Part shown: positions 1-10,963 of the stretch, in pieces
Layout of the letters: each line of letters starts with the position of its first letter
How positions within the stretch are numbered: position 1 is the stretch's first letter
From: Vicia villosa
Taxonomy: Eukaryota > Streptophyta > Magnoliopsida > Fabales > Fabaceae
NCBI RefSeq assembly: GCF_029867415.1
Contig: NW_026705578.1
Location: 516,186 to 580,185, forward strand
Reading direction: 5' to 3'
DNA length: 64,000 nt
Program-made: the position numbers and the translations under genes
The notes under the pieces: generated by a model
What the model was told of the DNA's origin: nothing
The model's input: only the letters and a program-made list of their open reading frames with translations
The model's database searches: none

Positions 1-1697
1 TGCTTGTGAATGGTTCACCTACGACTGAATTTAGTGCTTCTCGTGGATTGCGTCAGGGGGATCCCTTATCCCCATTTCTTTTCCTTATTGTTGCGGAGGG
101 TTTAACAGGCTTGATGAGAAATGCAAGAGATGTTGGAGGGTACCAGGGATTTCAGTTTAATCAATAGACTCAAGTCGACCTGTTGCAGTTTGCGGATAAT
201 ACGGTGTTGTTGTGCGATGGAAAGGCTGATAACTTGTGGTGTATCAAAGCAGTTTTAAGAGGTTTTGAACGTATTTCTGGGCTGAGTGTTAACTTCAACA
301 AAACGAGGTTGTTTGGCATCAATGTGGCGAATGAAGATATTAGTGCAGCAGCAAATTTCCTCTCGTGTTCAACAAGAAGATTGTCGTTGAAGTTTTTGGG
401 TCTGCCGGTGGGAGCCAATCACCGTAGGAAGGAAACGTGGAGACCGGTGCTAAATAAGCTGGAATCAAGATTGAGTTCTTGGCAGGGAAGACACCTTTCT
501 CTCGGAGGCAAGGTAACTCTTATAAACTCGGTGCTGAACAATATACCTATTTTCTGGCTTTCCTTTTATAGGGCTCCGAAGGTGGTGTGGGAGGAAATTA
601 CTAGAATTCGGCGGTCTTTTCTGTGGGGTAAGCCGAAAGATGATAAAAGGAGAATGGCGTGGGTGAGTTGGGACAAGGTTTGCTTGTCTAAGGAGGATGG
701 AGGGCTGGGTGTCAAGAATGTTGAATTGTTCAATTTGGCTTTGATTAGCAAGTGGGGATGGCGGAGTTTGGAGGATAGGCAGTGTGTGTGGTCAGACATT
801 TTGGCATTCCAGTACGGAGGTGGTGAGCAGCGTATTCACGAGGATATCTCGCGTTACAGATTGAAAAAATCCTCACTATGGTGGCGTGACATTAGGGTTG
901 TATGTAGAGGAAAAGTTAATGACCAGATTTGGTTTTTGGATGTTGTTTCGTGTAACAGTGAGGGTGTGGTGGTTTGGGGCAGTGGCAATGACGGTTTTTC
1001 GGTCAAAAACGCGTATTACCGTTTGTACTCGTCGTGGAGTGAGGCCTTTGGATTGGAAGATTTTATGGTACAGGCTATTTATAGTGTTTGGAGGGCTAAG
1101 GTACCGGAATCTATTAAGTGCTTCGGATGGCGGTTTATTCTTAATAGTATTCCCACTAGAGAGGAGCTTTGGCGTAGAGGGGTTCTTGTTGGAAGTGAGT
1201 TGCTAGTCTGTCCTTTATGTAATAGAGTTACCGAATCGAAAGAGCATTTATTTCTTTTGTGCACTGAATTTGGAAAGGTTTGAAAGTTGGTGTTGCTTTT
1301 GCTTTTAAGAGAAGAGATGGACATCGGATTAGGGAATTCGGAGCTGGACATTATTGATCTTTTTTCAGGTTTTCTAGAGGTGTGTGTCCATGCACCCTTG
1401 GTTCCTTTCTTTTGGCTTCTGATTTCGTGGAATATTTGGAGAGCTAGGAACGAGTTGGTTTTTTCCAACAAGGTGTGGGATGTGTCGAGGGTCGCGAATT
1501 GTATTAAATCCATGGGATGGGAGTGGTTTTCTTTTTTAGCAAACAAAGGCCTCGAGTGTGATCGAGACGTCTGATTAGCCAACCCGTCCTCTTTAGTGGG
1601 TTTTTAGGTGGTTCTTTCTGCTGTTGTGTGTGTTCTCTGTATTTGGGTTGGCACCCCTTGTGCTATTTAAATACAAAGTTGCTTATTAAAAAAAAAT
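1..1697 (+). mobile_element. L1-type LINE, 3' portion (5' side off window)
   Basis: This is the 3' part of a non-LTR retrotransposon, running from inside the reverse transcriptase to a short A-run at about 1688-1696. The 3' UTR has the usual plant L1 ending, in which a sentence-like T-rich stretch leads to TTGCTTATTAAAAAAAA. The coding part is described separately. The 5' end lies left of the window, so the target-site duplication cannot be tested. The A tail directly abuts AT-rich DNA. Confidence 0.88.
3..1574 (+). pseudogene. LINE ORF2 fragment: reverse transcriptase plus zf-RVT domain
   Basis: The reading frame that starts at base 3 encodes the second half of a LINE ORF2. It opens with the RT motif RGLRQGDPLSPF (about 42-90), followed by the palm motif, which reads FADN (189-200) where the active family has FADD, so one catalytic aspartate is lost. 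The thumb/connection region and the C-terminal zf-RVT zinc region (CPLCNRVTESKEHLFLLC, about 1210-1265) follow. Two in-frame stops break it: TAG at 165-167 and TGA at 1281-1283. The second sits where a tryptophan codon would fit, and the same frame continues to a natural stop at 1572-1574. No frameshift is seen. The copy is dead by three independent lesions. Confidence 0.88.
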
Positions 1698-3208
1698 GGC
1701 ATGTAATCTTGTTATTTCGAAGATTTGATTAGACTCAAGCGAGATAGTAGAAAGGTCGAAGAAATAATTGAAATTTACTTTAGGGCAAAAAATTTATTGC
1801 ATGTCTTTCTCTCTGTCCCCAAACACTTGCTCCTCAACTTCCATTTTAGTTTATGGTTTGTTCATTTACTTGTTCTTCATTAACATTTTCTCTTTCCATG
1901 ATAGTATCATTTACTAGGTTTTAAGCTTTATAAACTTCTTTGGTGATTTCCGCTAATGCTTCATTTGACACATGCATCTCCTGGCTCTTCACTAAAGTTC
2001 TCTTGTTTGGGTTTGACATTGTGCTTGCTAGAAGTTGTTGCGGCCTAAAAATTGAGAGTTTCACAAAAACAATAAAGTCATCATCAAAATTTTTTTAAAT
2101 TGAAAATATTGCATTTGAAATAAATTTTTAGATTTGAGAGTCAATTATCCATATAGCAAAAGTATTAGCACCCTACAACATCCGTTTAAAAAGATGGTTA
2201 TCTTTCATTATTCCTGTAAAAATTATTGTTAACTTTAAAAAAATATTTATTTTCTTCTCTTTATTTAATACAAATTAAAATTTTAGTTTTAAAATAAAAT
2301 ACTTTCATTTTTGTTTATTACATTTTAAATAAAAATGGAAGTAAAAAAAAGAAATTGCTTTTACTAAAGTGCATGACAAGAGTTGAATTTTACTGCTAGG
2401 AATCTCTTCGTGTGTCGGAAAATTGAAAATTACATAGTTCTGACTATAAAATAATTGGTGTTAGTTGATTTTAAAGAAAATATTTTTGTTGTGTTATGCG
2501 AATAAATAGACACTATTGATTTATTTAAATAAAAAATATTGAATGCAAAAAAAACATTTTGGGTTTGTATTATTTTAACTTTGTTGATTTACTGTTATTA
2601 TTTTAAAAAAATACATATATAAGTAAATCAATATAAAAATCTAATTAAAGAGAAAGTCTATTCAATGTCAATATCAAATATACAAGTCAATTATTTAAAA
2701 AAAGGTACATAACAACATAAACAAAATAAAATGAGGTTTTATCAAAAGGATAAATTAAAAAGAAAATTCTCTGATATTCATGAATTTAAACTAGATATCA
2801 ATATTTTAGTGTAAATTATTTTATTATTTTAATTTATTTTTTTTTTTAAAAAGTGACATGACATTGAATTACAGTATTTGATTAGTTAATGATAATGGTA
2901 TCTAACTAAAGTCAAAGATACCAGAGTGTTCAATAAAATAAAGAGGATCAAATTTAAAAGATATTAGACTATGTAAATATAAAAAGAATATTATTAGAAG
3001 TTATTAGGGTTTATTTTAAATAATTAGAAAATAATTTGTTTAGGAATATTAGAGATACATTTCATGTATTTATATAGTATCCATATCAATGAAAAAGGCA
3101 AGACTAGTATTCATCTCTCTATCATGGTATCAATAAACTTCAGTACCGATCTCTTCCAGTAAACACTAGTGTCGCCCCCATCCCTTAACCGTAATCTTTA
3201 AATCGTCT
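1698..3208. other. AT-rich intergenic DNA, possible copia LTR remnant near 3020-3140
   Basis: No gene is visible. The stretch is dominated by A/T runs. Near 3040-3145 there is a T-rich segment with TATCAATGAAAA and then ATGGTATCAATAAAC. This resembles the end of a copia LTR followed by a decayed Met-tRNA primer site, but no partner LTR was found, so it is only a suggestion. Confidence 0.4.
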
Positions 3209-3895
3209 CACTACAAGAAAAGGTTGAATTTTTCAGGGATATTTGTCAGGGGTAAAACACCTCACAAAAAATTAATGTTGCTTGGGGTAAAGCCCCTCGC
3301 AACGTTAAATTCAGGTTAACAGAAAAAAAAATAAACATAGCTTGGGGAAACCCCTCGCAAAAGAGAAAGAGGGAAAATTTAAATTTTGAAAAAACCATTT
3401 TCTGAGGGGCAACCCCTGGAAAATGGGAATGGCGCTAAAAAGTCAAATCAGGCATAGCATTTTGGCAGAGATTAGCGAGGGGACACCCCTCCCAATAAAC
3501 CACTAGGATATTAGCGAGGGGCTACCCCACGCAAAATTAACCATTCCTGCTCTTGCAGACTGCGCGTGCAGTTTATGTTTCCAATGTTGCTTTTTAGCGA
3601 GGGGATGCCCCAAGTAGAATTTTGCCGTTTTACTAGCGGGGGGATGCCCCTCGGAAATAATGACATCATCATTAATTCACGCAAACACCGCTTATTATAA
3701 CCTAATATTTATCTGTTCTTCTTCCCTTCCTCATTCACCAGAATCTTCTTCCCTCTCCTCTCCCTTCACAATCGCTTATTCTTCCGCCCTTCTCCCATGA
3801 ATAGTAAAAGTAACAACACTTTTCCCATCCACTCTAGTAAAATTAATTACATTATTCAATCTCAGTCTCTCACTCCTCTTACGCCTACTCCTATT
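3209..3895 (+). mobile_element. CACTA-type (En/Spm) left terminus with GC-rich subterminal repeats
   Basis: The stretch begins with CACTACAAGAAAAG, the canonical CACTA terminal inverted repeat of plants, preceded by TCT as a possible 3 bp target duplication. Behind it come seven imperfect palindromes of the form GGGG-N3/4-CCCC, often flanked as GCGAGGGG...CCCCTCGC, at roughly 3280, 3341, 3402, 3475, 3513, 3597 and 3637. That spacing of about 40-80 bp is typical of subterminal transposase-binding arrays. A pyrimidine-rich leader follows (3710-3800), then a short open frame from 3797. A solo LTR at 3896 interrupts the element. I found no matching right end (TTTTCTTGTAGTG followed by TCT) downstream, so the element is truncated or its end has decayed. 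Confidence 0.7.
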
Positions 3896-4103
3896 TGTCA
3901 TACCCCAAAATTTGCCCTATTCATTTCATCTTCAATGATTCAAGGTTCAAGGGTTTATTCAAGCAACATTCAACTAATCGAAGGCCTCTTAAATTAGGGT
4001 TTGCATCTTATCAAAAGAGTTTAAATCTCCAAGGCCTCAAATGGACCTCAAGGTGTCTCATATGTCTCAAGGCATCTCCATATCAAAAGTCAAGCTTCTA
4101 TTC

Positions 4104-4285
4104 CTTGAAGTTTGACTGTATTTTGACTATAGTTGACTTTTAGATCAACATAGTTGATTATTGATCATCTGAGCCATTGAGTGAGCAATCCTTGCAAGGA
4201 TTGCTCACTCAATGGCTTAGATGATAAATAATCGACTATGTTGATCTAAAAGTCAACTATAGTCAAAATACAGTCAAACTTCAAG
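4104..4285. repeat. 182 bp near-perfect palindrome with no spacer
   Basis: Two 91 bp arms meet at the centre CTTG|CAAG (4191-4198). By eye only about three arm positions mismatch, all within 4155-4175 and its partner region. The transcript would fold as one long hairpin. It lies near the 5' end of the solo LTR. Confidence 0.85.
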
Positions 4286-5139
4286 ATTTTTGGTCAACAT
4301 CAAGTATGTGAGGTTATATCCATCATTTGATCAAAGATTGATCATGATTCATTAATAAGAACTCAAAAATGAACAAAAATCAAAAGGTTCAAATTAGGGT
4401 TTTTAAAGTAAAAGTCAACTCAACTTTGACTGGTCATAACTTCCACATGGAGTATCAAAGATTTCCCAACCAAAGACTATTTTGAAGGAAATTAAATTAT
4501 CTATGACTTTGTCTCTCACAAGCCAAGGCTAGAAATACTTCATTCAAGAGATATGGTCAAAGAGACTATAGGCCCTCCAAAAAGTCAACAAAAACACATT
4601 TTGGGTTAAAGCTCATAATTTGAGGATGGAAGCTTCAATGGAGATGAAACCAAAAGGAGTGTTTAAAGGACTCTTTGAGCTTTCCAAAAAGTCCTAGAAC
4701 TCTCCGATATAATAAAAATTGAGAGAGCTGTGAATTGTTGAAGTTAACCAATTTTTGAGAAAGTACATGAAGCCAACATTGAGCAATCTTGATTATTTCT
4801 CAAATGGGCCTTAATGTTTAACTTATCCACGTGATTTAAGGCCCATAAAGAGTTCATTGGTCAAACATTATTATTTTTGCAATATTATTTTATTTATATG
4901 AGATTTTAATCATTTAATTTCAAATAAAAATCAAATAAAATCATGGAACAATTATATGATTTATGTTCTAATTTTTTCCTTTGATTTAATCAGATCTTAG
5001 CTTGATCCAAGGGCCAAGAAAGAATTGAAAAGTGCATGAAATATATTAAGTTCAAAATAGAAACTTTTGGTTCAAGAAAATCAAATAATATTTTCTCATT
5101 CAAAGCTTAATTCTAACTCTCATATTTTAACCTAAACGA

Positions 5140-5141
<2 letters not shown>

Positions 5142-5177
<36 letters not shown>
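5142..5177. repeat. (TA)n microsatellite, left of MITE
   Basis: Alternating TA dinucleotides directly abut the left end of the foldback MITE. A matching TA tract lies on its other side. Confidence 0.85.
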
Positions 5178-5180
<3 letters not shown>

Positions 5181-5429
5181 GACGACTCAGGTGAGAACAC
5201 TTGGTTATTATGAGAAATGAGAACAATGAATCACGACCATTAAATTTTGATTTTGTTGATTTTAATGAACTGGATTGGTTTCTCTTTCTATGTTGATTTA
5301 AAATAAATATTAAGGATTCTAGAAAGAGAAACCAATCCAGTCCATTAAAATCAATAAAATCAAAATTTAATGGTCGTGATTCATTGTTCTCATTTCTCAT
5401 AATAACCAAGTGTTCTCACCTGAGTCGTC

Positions 5430-5432
<3 letters not shown>
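5178..5432. mobile_element. Foldback MITE inserted in a TA repeat
   Basis: This 255 bp element begins GGGGACGACTCAGGTGAGAA and ends with its exact reverse complement. The two arms of about 112 bp differ at only about two positions, and the unpaired middle is about 30 bp. It is flanked by TA on both sides within a TA microsatellite, so a TA target duplication is possible but cannot be separated from the repeat. The superfamily is not certain. Short open frames across it are by-products of the symmetry. Confidence 0.85.

Positions 5433-5480
<48 letters not shown>
5433..5480. repeat. (TA)n microsatellite, right of MITE
   Basis: About 48 bp of alternating TA continues the tract on the left of the MITE. 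This suggests one original microsatellite split by the insertion. Confidence 0.85.
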
Positions 5481-5485
<5 letters not shown>

Positions 5486-6239
5486 AATATGGGCAGCCCC
5501 CAGGGGGACGAAAATTGGAGAGAAGAGGCTAGGGTTTCCAAGTTCAAACTTCTCTCCAAGCTAGGGCATAAGGTTTCTTGGTGTATAACTGCTCTCAGTC
5601 AATTTAAAGCCCCAATTCATCTTCTGGAGGTTTAGAGGAATGGCTCCAAGCCTTTACATCTTCCTGAAGCGTCCTCGAAACACACCCTTCAATGGCTCCG
5701 ATTTGATAAAGTTCTTGCATTCATTTTTTCGTTTTCCACGAATTGTTAATATGTTTTGTGTGCTTGTTCATGATCAGGGTGACATTTGAGCTAGATGCAA
5801 CGTGCAACATGCAAGTTTCGAGACTTAAATCGCAATACGCCATTAAAGGACCTTAAGGAGCTGTCATGGTCGAACCTACTGATACAGAGCGTTTTAGTCA
5901 AAACTTATCGCACCAATGGATTCGTAGCACCCAAATTAGTGGAACTGGGTAGTTTTCCTTGACTGTTTGCTTGGTTTTTACAGGTTTTAATGCTTGGGCT
6001 AATCGAAAGGGATGACCGGAACCCACTGTTCCGGTGGCGCAGGGCTTTCTGGTTTGTTTGACCCCGACGTAGCACTCGTGGACGCAGGTGATTGGTGGGT
6101 CAAAGATCTCAGCTTTGTTGCTCGCTTCCCATTGGTCACACGTGAATGCAGGGGACCCACTTTGAATTTTCGTTTTAAATCTCAACATATTACTAACTTT
6201 AATACTTGTTAATTTGTTTGCAATTTCATTAATAAGTTT

Positions 6240-6312
6240 AGAATGCAGCCTATCTGGTTAAGGAGGGATCTTGTGAGTGAAGAGTCAGGTGTTTGAACCT
6301 TGCTAGCGACGT
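6240..6312 (+). other. tRNA-like block inside the solo LTR
   Basis: A stretch with CTATCTGGTTAAGGAG (A-box-like) is followed about 35 bp later by GGTGTTTGAACC (B-box-like, one base off GTTCGAACC). The same relative place in the second solo LTR (34336-34402, minus strand) carries a clearer version. It is probably a tRNA-derived module of the LTR and not a working tRNA gene: no clean acceptor stem or anticodon arm was folded by hand. Confidence 0.4.
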
Positions 6313-7627
6313 TTACTTTTTATCATTTAAATATTCGGAACTGCTACAAGATCTGGTACCCAGAGTTACGCACATGCCTACCGTACACACTCAACCAGCA
6401 GCCATAGGATCATGTCATTATGAGATCTAACACATCATGGATTGAGGGTACACCATGGACCTCTCAAATGCGTCACACAGGATTCCTCACCAGGTTTTAT
6501 TTAAATATTTTTTATTTTTATAAACTCTTTTCTTTTCTTTTCCATAATAAGTAATTGATTTAAATTAATTAATAGATAATTAGTTAATATTTTAATTAGG
6601 ATTAGGGCTATGATTATTTAGAATGATTTACCCGACTATTTCAATTATTCGACTTAATTGATTTAATTTTAATTATTAAAAATCATAAAAACCCTAGATA
6701 GGTGTATCGATCAAGGGATTAGGATTTGCTCAATCCCACTGGCCATTGGCCTAAGTATTAGGATTAGGTTTTCTAACCAACTTAGGTTTTATCCAAACAA
6801 TCTCAGAATTTTATTCGCTTCGATTAAATCAATTAATCGCGGTGGGTAATAATCAATTATTTAATTAATCATTAATTAAATTCAAATAAAATATATTTTG
6901 CTAAAAGGTTCTAACCATCTTATTGGTTATGATGATTAGCATTTCTTTGTCAATTCGTAATTATTTTTAATCAAAGCTATTGATTATGAGGGGTGACGAT
7001 AAAATTAAATAATAAACACACATCTATTTGCTATTAGTGATAATCAAATCTATCGATTAGAATTGTTAGCAATCCTTTATAAATCTATTAACTATGGTGA
7101 TCAAACCTATTGATCATTGCGATTAATAGTACAAATTAAATCAGGGTTAAACGCCAAATTTAAAACACTCAAAATTCACCTCTTCAATACTGCAATTTTC
7201 AAAACTACGATAAGGTAATTCAAAATACCTTGTGAACTTCGCATTTCAAAAACTGCGACAAGGTAACTCAAAATACCTTCAAACCATACCATATCAAATT
7301 CTAAGGCGTGCAACCCTGTGCCCCGAACTACGTTGACTCTGATTCTCCCTAAGGAGATACGTAGGCACTTGGCAACAAGGCGAGTCCCCTTCCCCAAAAT
7401 CTCACTTTTCCCCTATTCATTTCCTTAGCTATTAAATCTGAATATTTTAGCCATAAGTCTTTACCTTAGATGAAAACCTTAGGAAAGGGTTAAGGGTGCC
7501 TAACACCTTCCCTTGACCTGAGTATAATAATCTTACCCCGAATCTTTATACTGCGTAGGGTTTCCTATTTGCCCTGGTAGAATAGGTGGCGACTCTAAAA
7601 GGTTTATTTTTAGGGCAGGTTGCTACA

Positions 7628-10128
7628 CTATTCACCCTACTTTAACCGTACCCAATATCAAAAACTTCGTTATTGTAATACTCCATTTTCACCTAACTCA
7701 CTTATTGTCTTTTAAATGAAATTCTAAGAGGATATTTTGGTTAATAGATGATTGAGCAATATTAAGTCTATAAGTTGATTTAAATGCTACTAATTGGGAT
7801 TAAGAAGAACAAGTGGCATGTTTGGTAAATAAGGATTTATTTAGAAGGAAACTAGATAGAAAATTGGTAAATATATGTCATAGTTGGAGGGAAAATGAGT
7901 CTTTTCCCCATAAGAACCTCTTGCACTAGTTGTAGACTCTTGTCTCTTGGTCTCTGAGAACGAGAAAAACTAGTATTTGGAATGGATGAAGAAAGAAAGG
8001 GAGAAGAGTCCAAGTGCACCATCATCAAAGCTTGCATGTGGGAATTCCTAAAGAAATCATCATCATATTTGCATCATCTTCATTACCGAATTCATAGTTT
8101 GTTCTTGACGTGGGTTCCTAGTTAGAATCCTTGAGTAGAAGCTTAAGGTTTGTATGATGAGGGGATTGGGGTTCTTGAGATATGATTGCATACATTTATA
8201 TGAGCTTTATAATTGTATTGATTGCGTTGCATGGCATATGAACTATGAGAAGTATTTAATTTGATCCTTGATTACATGAGTATGCATGTTGACTTTTTAT
8301 GTTATTTTACTTGTAAAATCATGTTAATTATGATCATGCCATGCTTGAGTTAGTTTAGAATCAAAATGGATTGTATTGGAACTGATTTAATGCAGGAAAT
8401 GTAGCATTTTAGCTCTGGTTAAGTGTGCAATCGATTGTTGTAGTGGTGCCATCGATTGCTCCCTGTGTGAAATATGTTGTTTTGCTTCTTGTTCAATGAG
8501 AAATCGATAGTGGTCAAGTAATCGATTGCACTGTGAAAAATTGATGTTTTGTCCATTCTGTTCAGTGTGCATTAGATTGGAGGAATTCGCAAATCGATTG
8601 ATCAGAGAGTGAGGCACGTTACATATATGCTGGCTATTTCTTGCGAAGTAAATTCCAAGGATGCCCCTTTGCCACGTATATTTCAGGTTATTTCTCGAGC
8701 CAGAGTCTTGGGAATAGATTGTACTCCGTAGTTTAAGAGCTATTCTTTGGGGATGAACTCCCGAAGATGTGGATCACTAACTTTTCATTTGTCGCCTCTG
8801 TTACGGGTGAATCTCGTTGTACGAGTCGGGCCCTGGAGTATTGGAAGAGTTGAATCGTTGTGGAGATTTAATGTTGATTCCATGGTTCTGATGAAATTTG
8901 ATATGCAAAGATATTGATTGAAGATTCATTCCATGAAAAGATTTGATTAGATATGTTTTAATCACTAGATTTGAATTTGCACTTAATGAGAAAATCTCCA
9001 ATCTCTTTTAAAGATGATTTAAAGTGTGATTCAGTTTCTGCAAGATATTTATTCTAATTGTTTTTTAAGTAACCTTAGTAAGTGAAATTAGGAAACAAGC
9101 TAGGAGGTTAAGGAAGTTAGTAACTACTAAAACGATTACTTCTTTTGTAAGTAACCTTCGTTAGTGAAGTAATAAGTGAGTTTTGTTCGGCTTAATCTCT
9201 TTGTAATCCTCTTGTCTATAAGGAAACTTTATGCCATTACCAATCTAAGAGAAATTCAGTGTGCATTCTTTCTTTCTTCTACCCTAAAAATGTTATCATT
9301 CTACTAACTATTAAATTGGTTAGATTGACTTAACAAGTTTATAATTTAAATAATTTTTCAAAATTTGAATCAACGAGAATTATTAAGTCGTTTAACACGA
9401 GACTTGACTTAAACAGTAAAAAATAACCGACATAATAAGTTACTCGGTCAATGGATGACCGAGCCTATACATAAAAATAATTTCTTTGATTAGCTCGTCT
9501 AATAGATGACTGAACTTGTTTTAAAAGTATGGCATTCTAGAAATTTATTTTCAAATTGCATCAATTTGATATATTTTTTTCCAAATAGTGCATTTAAGTA
9601 TAAAAATCTTCCATTGTTACTAGTTGAATAAATATATCCTTTCCTATATGAGAAGTCAAGTGGCACTCATTATTTGCAACATTCGATTTTAGGCACGACA
9701 AATTACCAAAAGAAGAAAAGTTTGATCCAACTACTATCATTCCAAAAATGGATCAATTCCAACAACACTTCTAAAGAAGGAAATCTATCATTATTCTCCA
9801 ACTTTCATATAGTTCCATTATTAGTTATGTAATAAAAGAAACGTGTGATATCAATTAACTCTAACTTCTACTTTAAAGAAAAAATGAAATATATATGTCA
9901 CCGTCGCTTATTTTCTTCACATAATTATTGTCACTTTTCCAAATGTTAAATAAACTGCATTATAAAATTTGTCTCTTTCTTTCTCTAATATTTGATGTGA
10001 GTAGTTGTGTAGTATACGAGTTTTCCAAATTTTGATACTTTTTTTTACTCATATTCTTTAAAACATTACATAATAAATAATAAATAATAGTATTTAATTC
10101 TTAATTATTTTTTTTATGAAATGAGTAC
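7628..10128. other. Intergenic, unassigned repeats and a possible copia LTR tail
   Basis: No gene is supported. Around 8425-8605 the motif ATCGATTG or a close variant recurs at least five times, an arrangement met in some plant LTRs. At 9170-9290 a segment (TTGTAATCCTCTTGTCTATAAGG, then AGAGAAATTCAGTG) looks like the R-U5 part of a copia LTR, but no primer site follows. 9420-9530 has two related short blocks built on GGTCAATGGATGACCGAG. The rest is AT-rich. Confidence 0.4.
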
Positions 10129-10136
10129 TATATAAA
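10129..10136 (+). promoter_or_regulatory. TATA box of the cysteine-rich peptide gene
   Basis: TATATAAA lies about 72 bp before the chosen ATG (10208), which leaves room for a 40-50 nt leader. The earlier ATGs at about 10148-10160 would lie before or at the transcription start, so 10208 is preferred. Confidence 0.6.
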
Positions 10137-10207
10137 GAACTTGAAGTTTGCTATGCATAATGCAATTACAAAAGATAATAATAAGAGTTAAAATCTTCAA
10201 CAAAAAA

Positions 10208-10588
10208 ATGGCAATGCACATTCGCAAGCTTTTTCTCATGGGACTTTTATGCATTGCATTGGTCCTATCTTCTGGTAAGAAACATAAGAACTTTTCTACC
10301 TTAAATTCTATTTTGTACATCATTGTTATAATATTAAAACAAATTTTGAGTTTGAGATTTTTTTATAATGCAGTTTAAAAAATATTTGCTAACACAAAAA
10401 AAAATATTTAAATAAATTTTGAGTTTGAGATTTTTTTTTTTTTAGCAGGAGCAACCCAAGGTGATAATCATAAAATAAAATGTATTTTTGGAGATTGTGG
10501 AGATTGTGAAAGAAGATGCATTTTGGAGGGATTTCACAAAGGGGAATGTGATTATGAATCGGAATGTTGTTGTCAGTTTCCTTTCTAA
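10208..10588 (+). CDS. Secreted cysteine-rich (defensin-like) peptide, two exons
   Basis: Exon 1 (10208-10274) encodes a signal peptide of about 22 residues, MAMHIRKLFLMGLLCIALVL and onward, with a basic start and a hydrophobic core. A phase-1 intron (10275-10448) has a GTAAG donor and a T-rich tract ending TAGCAG. Exon 2 (10449-10588) encodes the mature part and stops at TAA 10586-10588; the protein has 68 residues. The mature part has eight cysteines: C-x4-C-x2-C-x3-C-x9-C-x5-C-C-C. The C-x3-C spacing and the intron just after the signal peptide are typical of plant DEFL/LCR and legume NCR-type genes. The consecutive CCC is less usual, so the exact subfamily is open. Expected role: secreted to the apoplast or a symbiotic compartment, as an antimicrobial or signalling peptide. 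A TATA box sits at 10129. No stop or frameshift is seen. It is isolated among transposons, so expression is unproven. Confidence 0.68.
10337..10448 (+). repeat. Duplicated 3' splice-site region inside the peptide-gene intron
   Basis: AAATTTTGAGTTTGAGATTTTTT occurs twice (about 10340 and 10410), each copy followed by an AG acceptor: ATAATGCAG at about 10373, and TTTAGCAG at 10441-10448. Only the second keeps the reading frame; the first would hit TAA at once. Confidence 0.7.
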
Positions 10589-10963
10589 AATAAATTACGT
10601 TATTATAAATACGTAACAATCTCGAATAAAATAAATAAGACACATCTTCTTCCAAATCTTTTATTTTATACACATATATTGTCTGGTTTGAGCAGAAGTA
10701 AAAGTGGAAGAATTGAAAGAAGAATGACTTCTTCAACTGAAAGATAGGAAATATAGTTATAGAATCAAAAGTTGTGATGAAAAATATTATGTTTAAAATA
10801 ATATACACCATTGGTGTAAAATATAGTTGATATATTAATGAAAATTTACTATTGTGTTTTATAGTTTTTTTACTATTCTGTACTTTTATAATATTCATCA
10901 TGCAAGGAGAGCGATTTTGCAACATTCCTATATTTTGGTAACATGTTAAAAGAGATTGACGCT
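10589..10963. other. 3' flank of the peptide gene
   Basis: AT-rich, probably the 3' UTR and downstream DNA. A long open frame on the minus strand overlaps this stretch and the gene, but its composition (runs of F, I, K) is that of random AT-rich DNA. Confidence 0.5.

Larger units (their letters stand above)
3896..7627 (+). mobile_element. Solo LTR of a Ty3-gypsy (Ogre/Tat-like) retrotransposon
   Basis: The LTR begins TGTCATACCCCAAAATTTG and ends TAGGGCAGGTTGCTACA, so it has TG...CA ends. It is flanked by an exact 5 bp duplication, CTATT, at 3891-3895 and 7628-7632. No primer site or polypurine tract lies next to it, so this is a solo LTR left by LTR-LTR recombination. A second copy with the same ends lies on the other strand at 33001-35686. 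Ends of this kind and multi-kilobase length fit legume Ogre/Tat elements; the assignment is from memory of the family and not from a search. The LTR holds a palindrome (4104-4285), a MITE (5178-5432) in a TA repeat and a tRNA-like block (6240-6312). Confidence 0.85.

Noticed and set aside
5113..5635. Open frames over the MITE with YIYIYI runs
   Set aside because: They arise from the TA repeat and the symmetric MITE arms and have no independent support.
8425..8605. Recurring ATCGATTG words as a CRISPR-like array
   Set aside because: The spacing is irregular, the repeat is only about 8 bp, and the DNA is a plant genome. It fits LTR-internal repeats.
10389..10925. 178-residue open frame on the minus strand across the peptide gene
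   Set aside because: It is rich in F, I, K and N, as chance frames in AT-rich DNA are, and it opposes a better-supported spliced gene.
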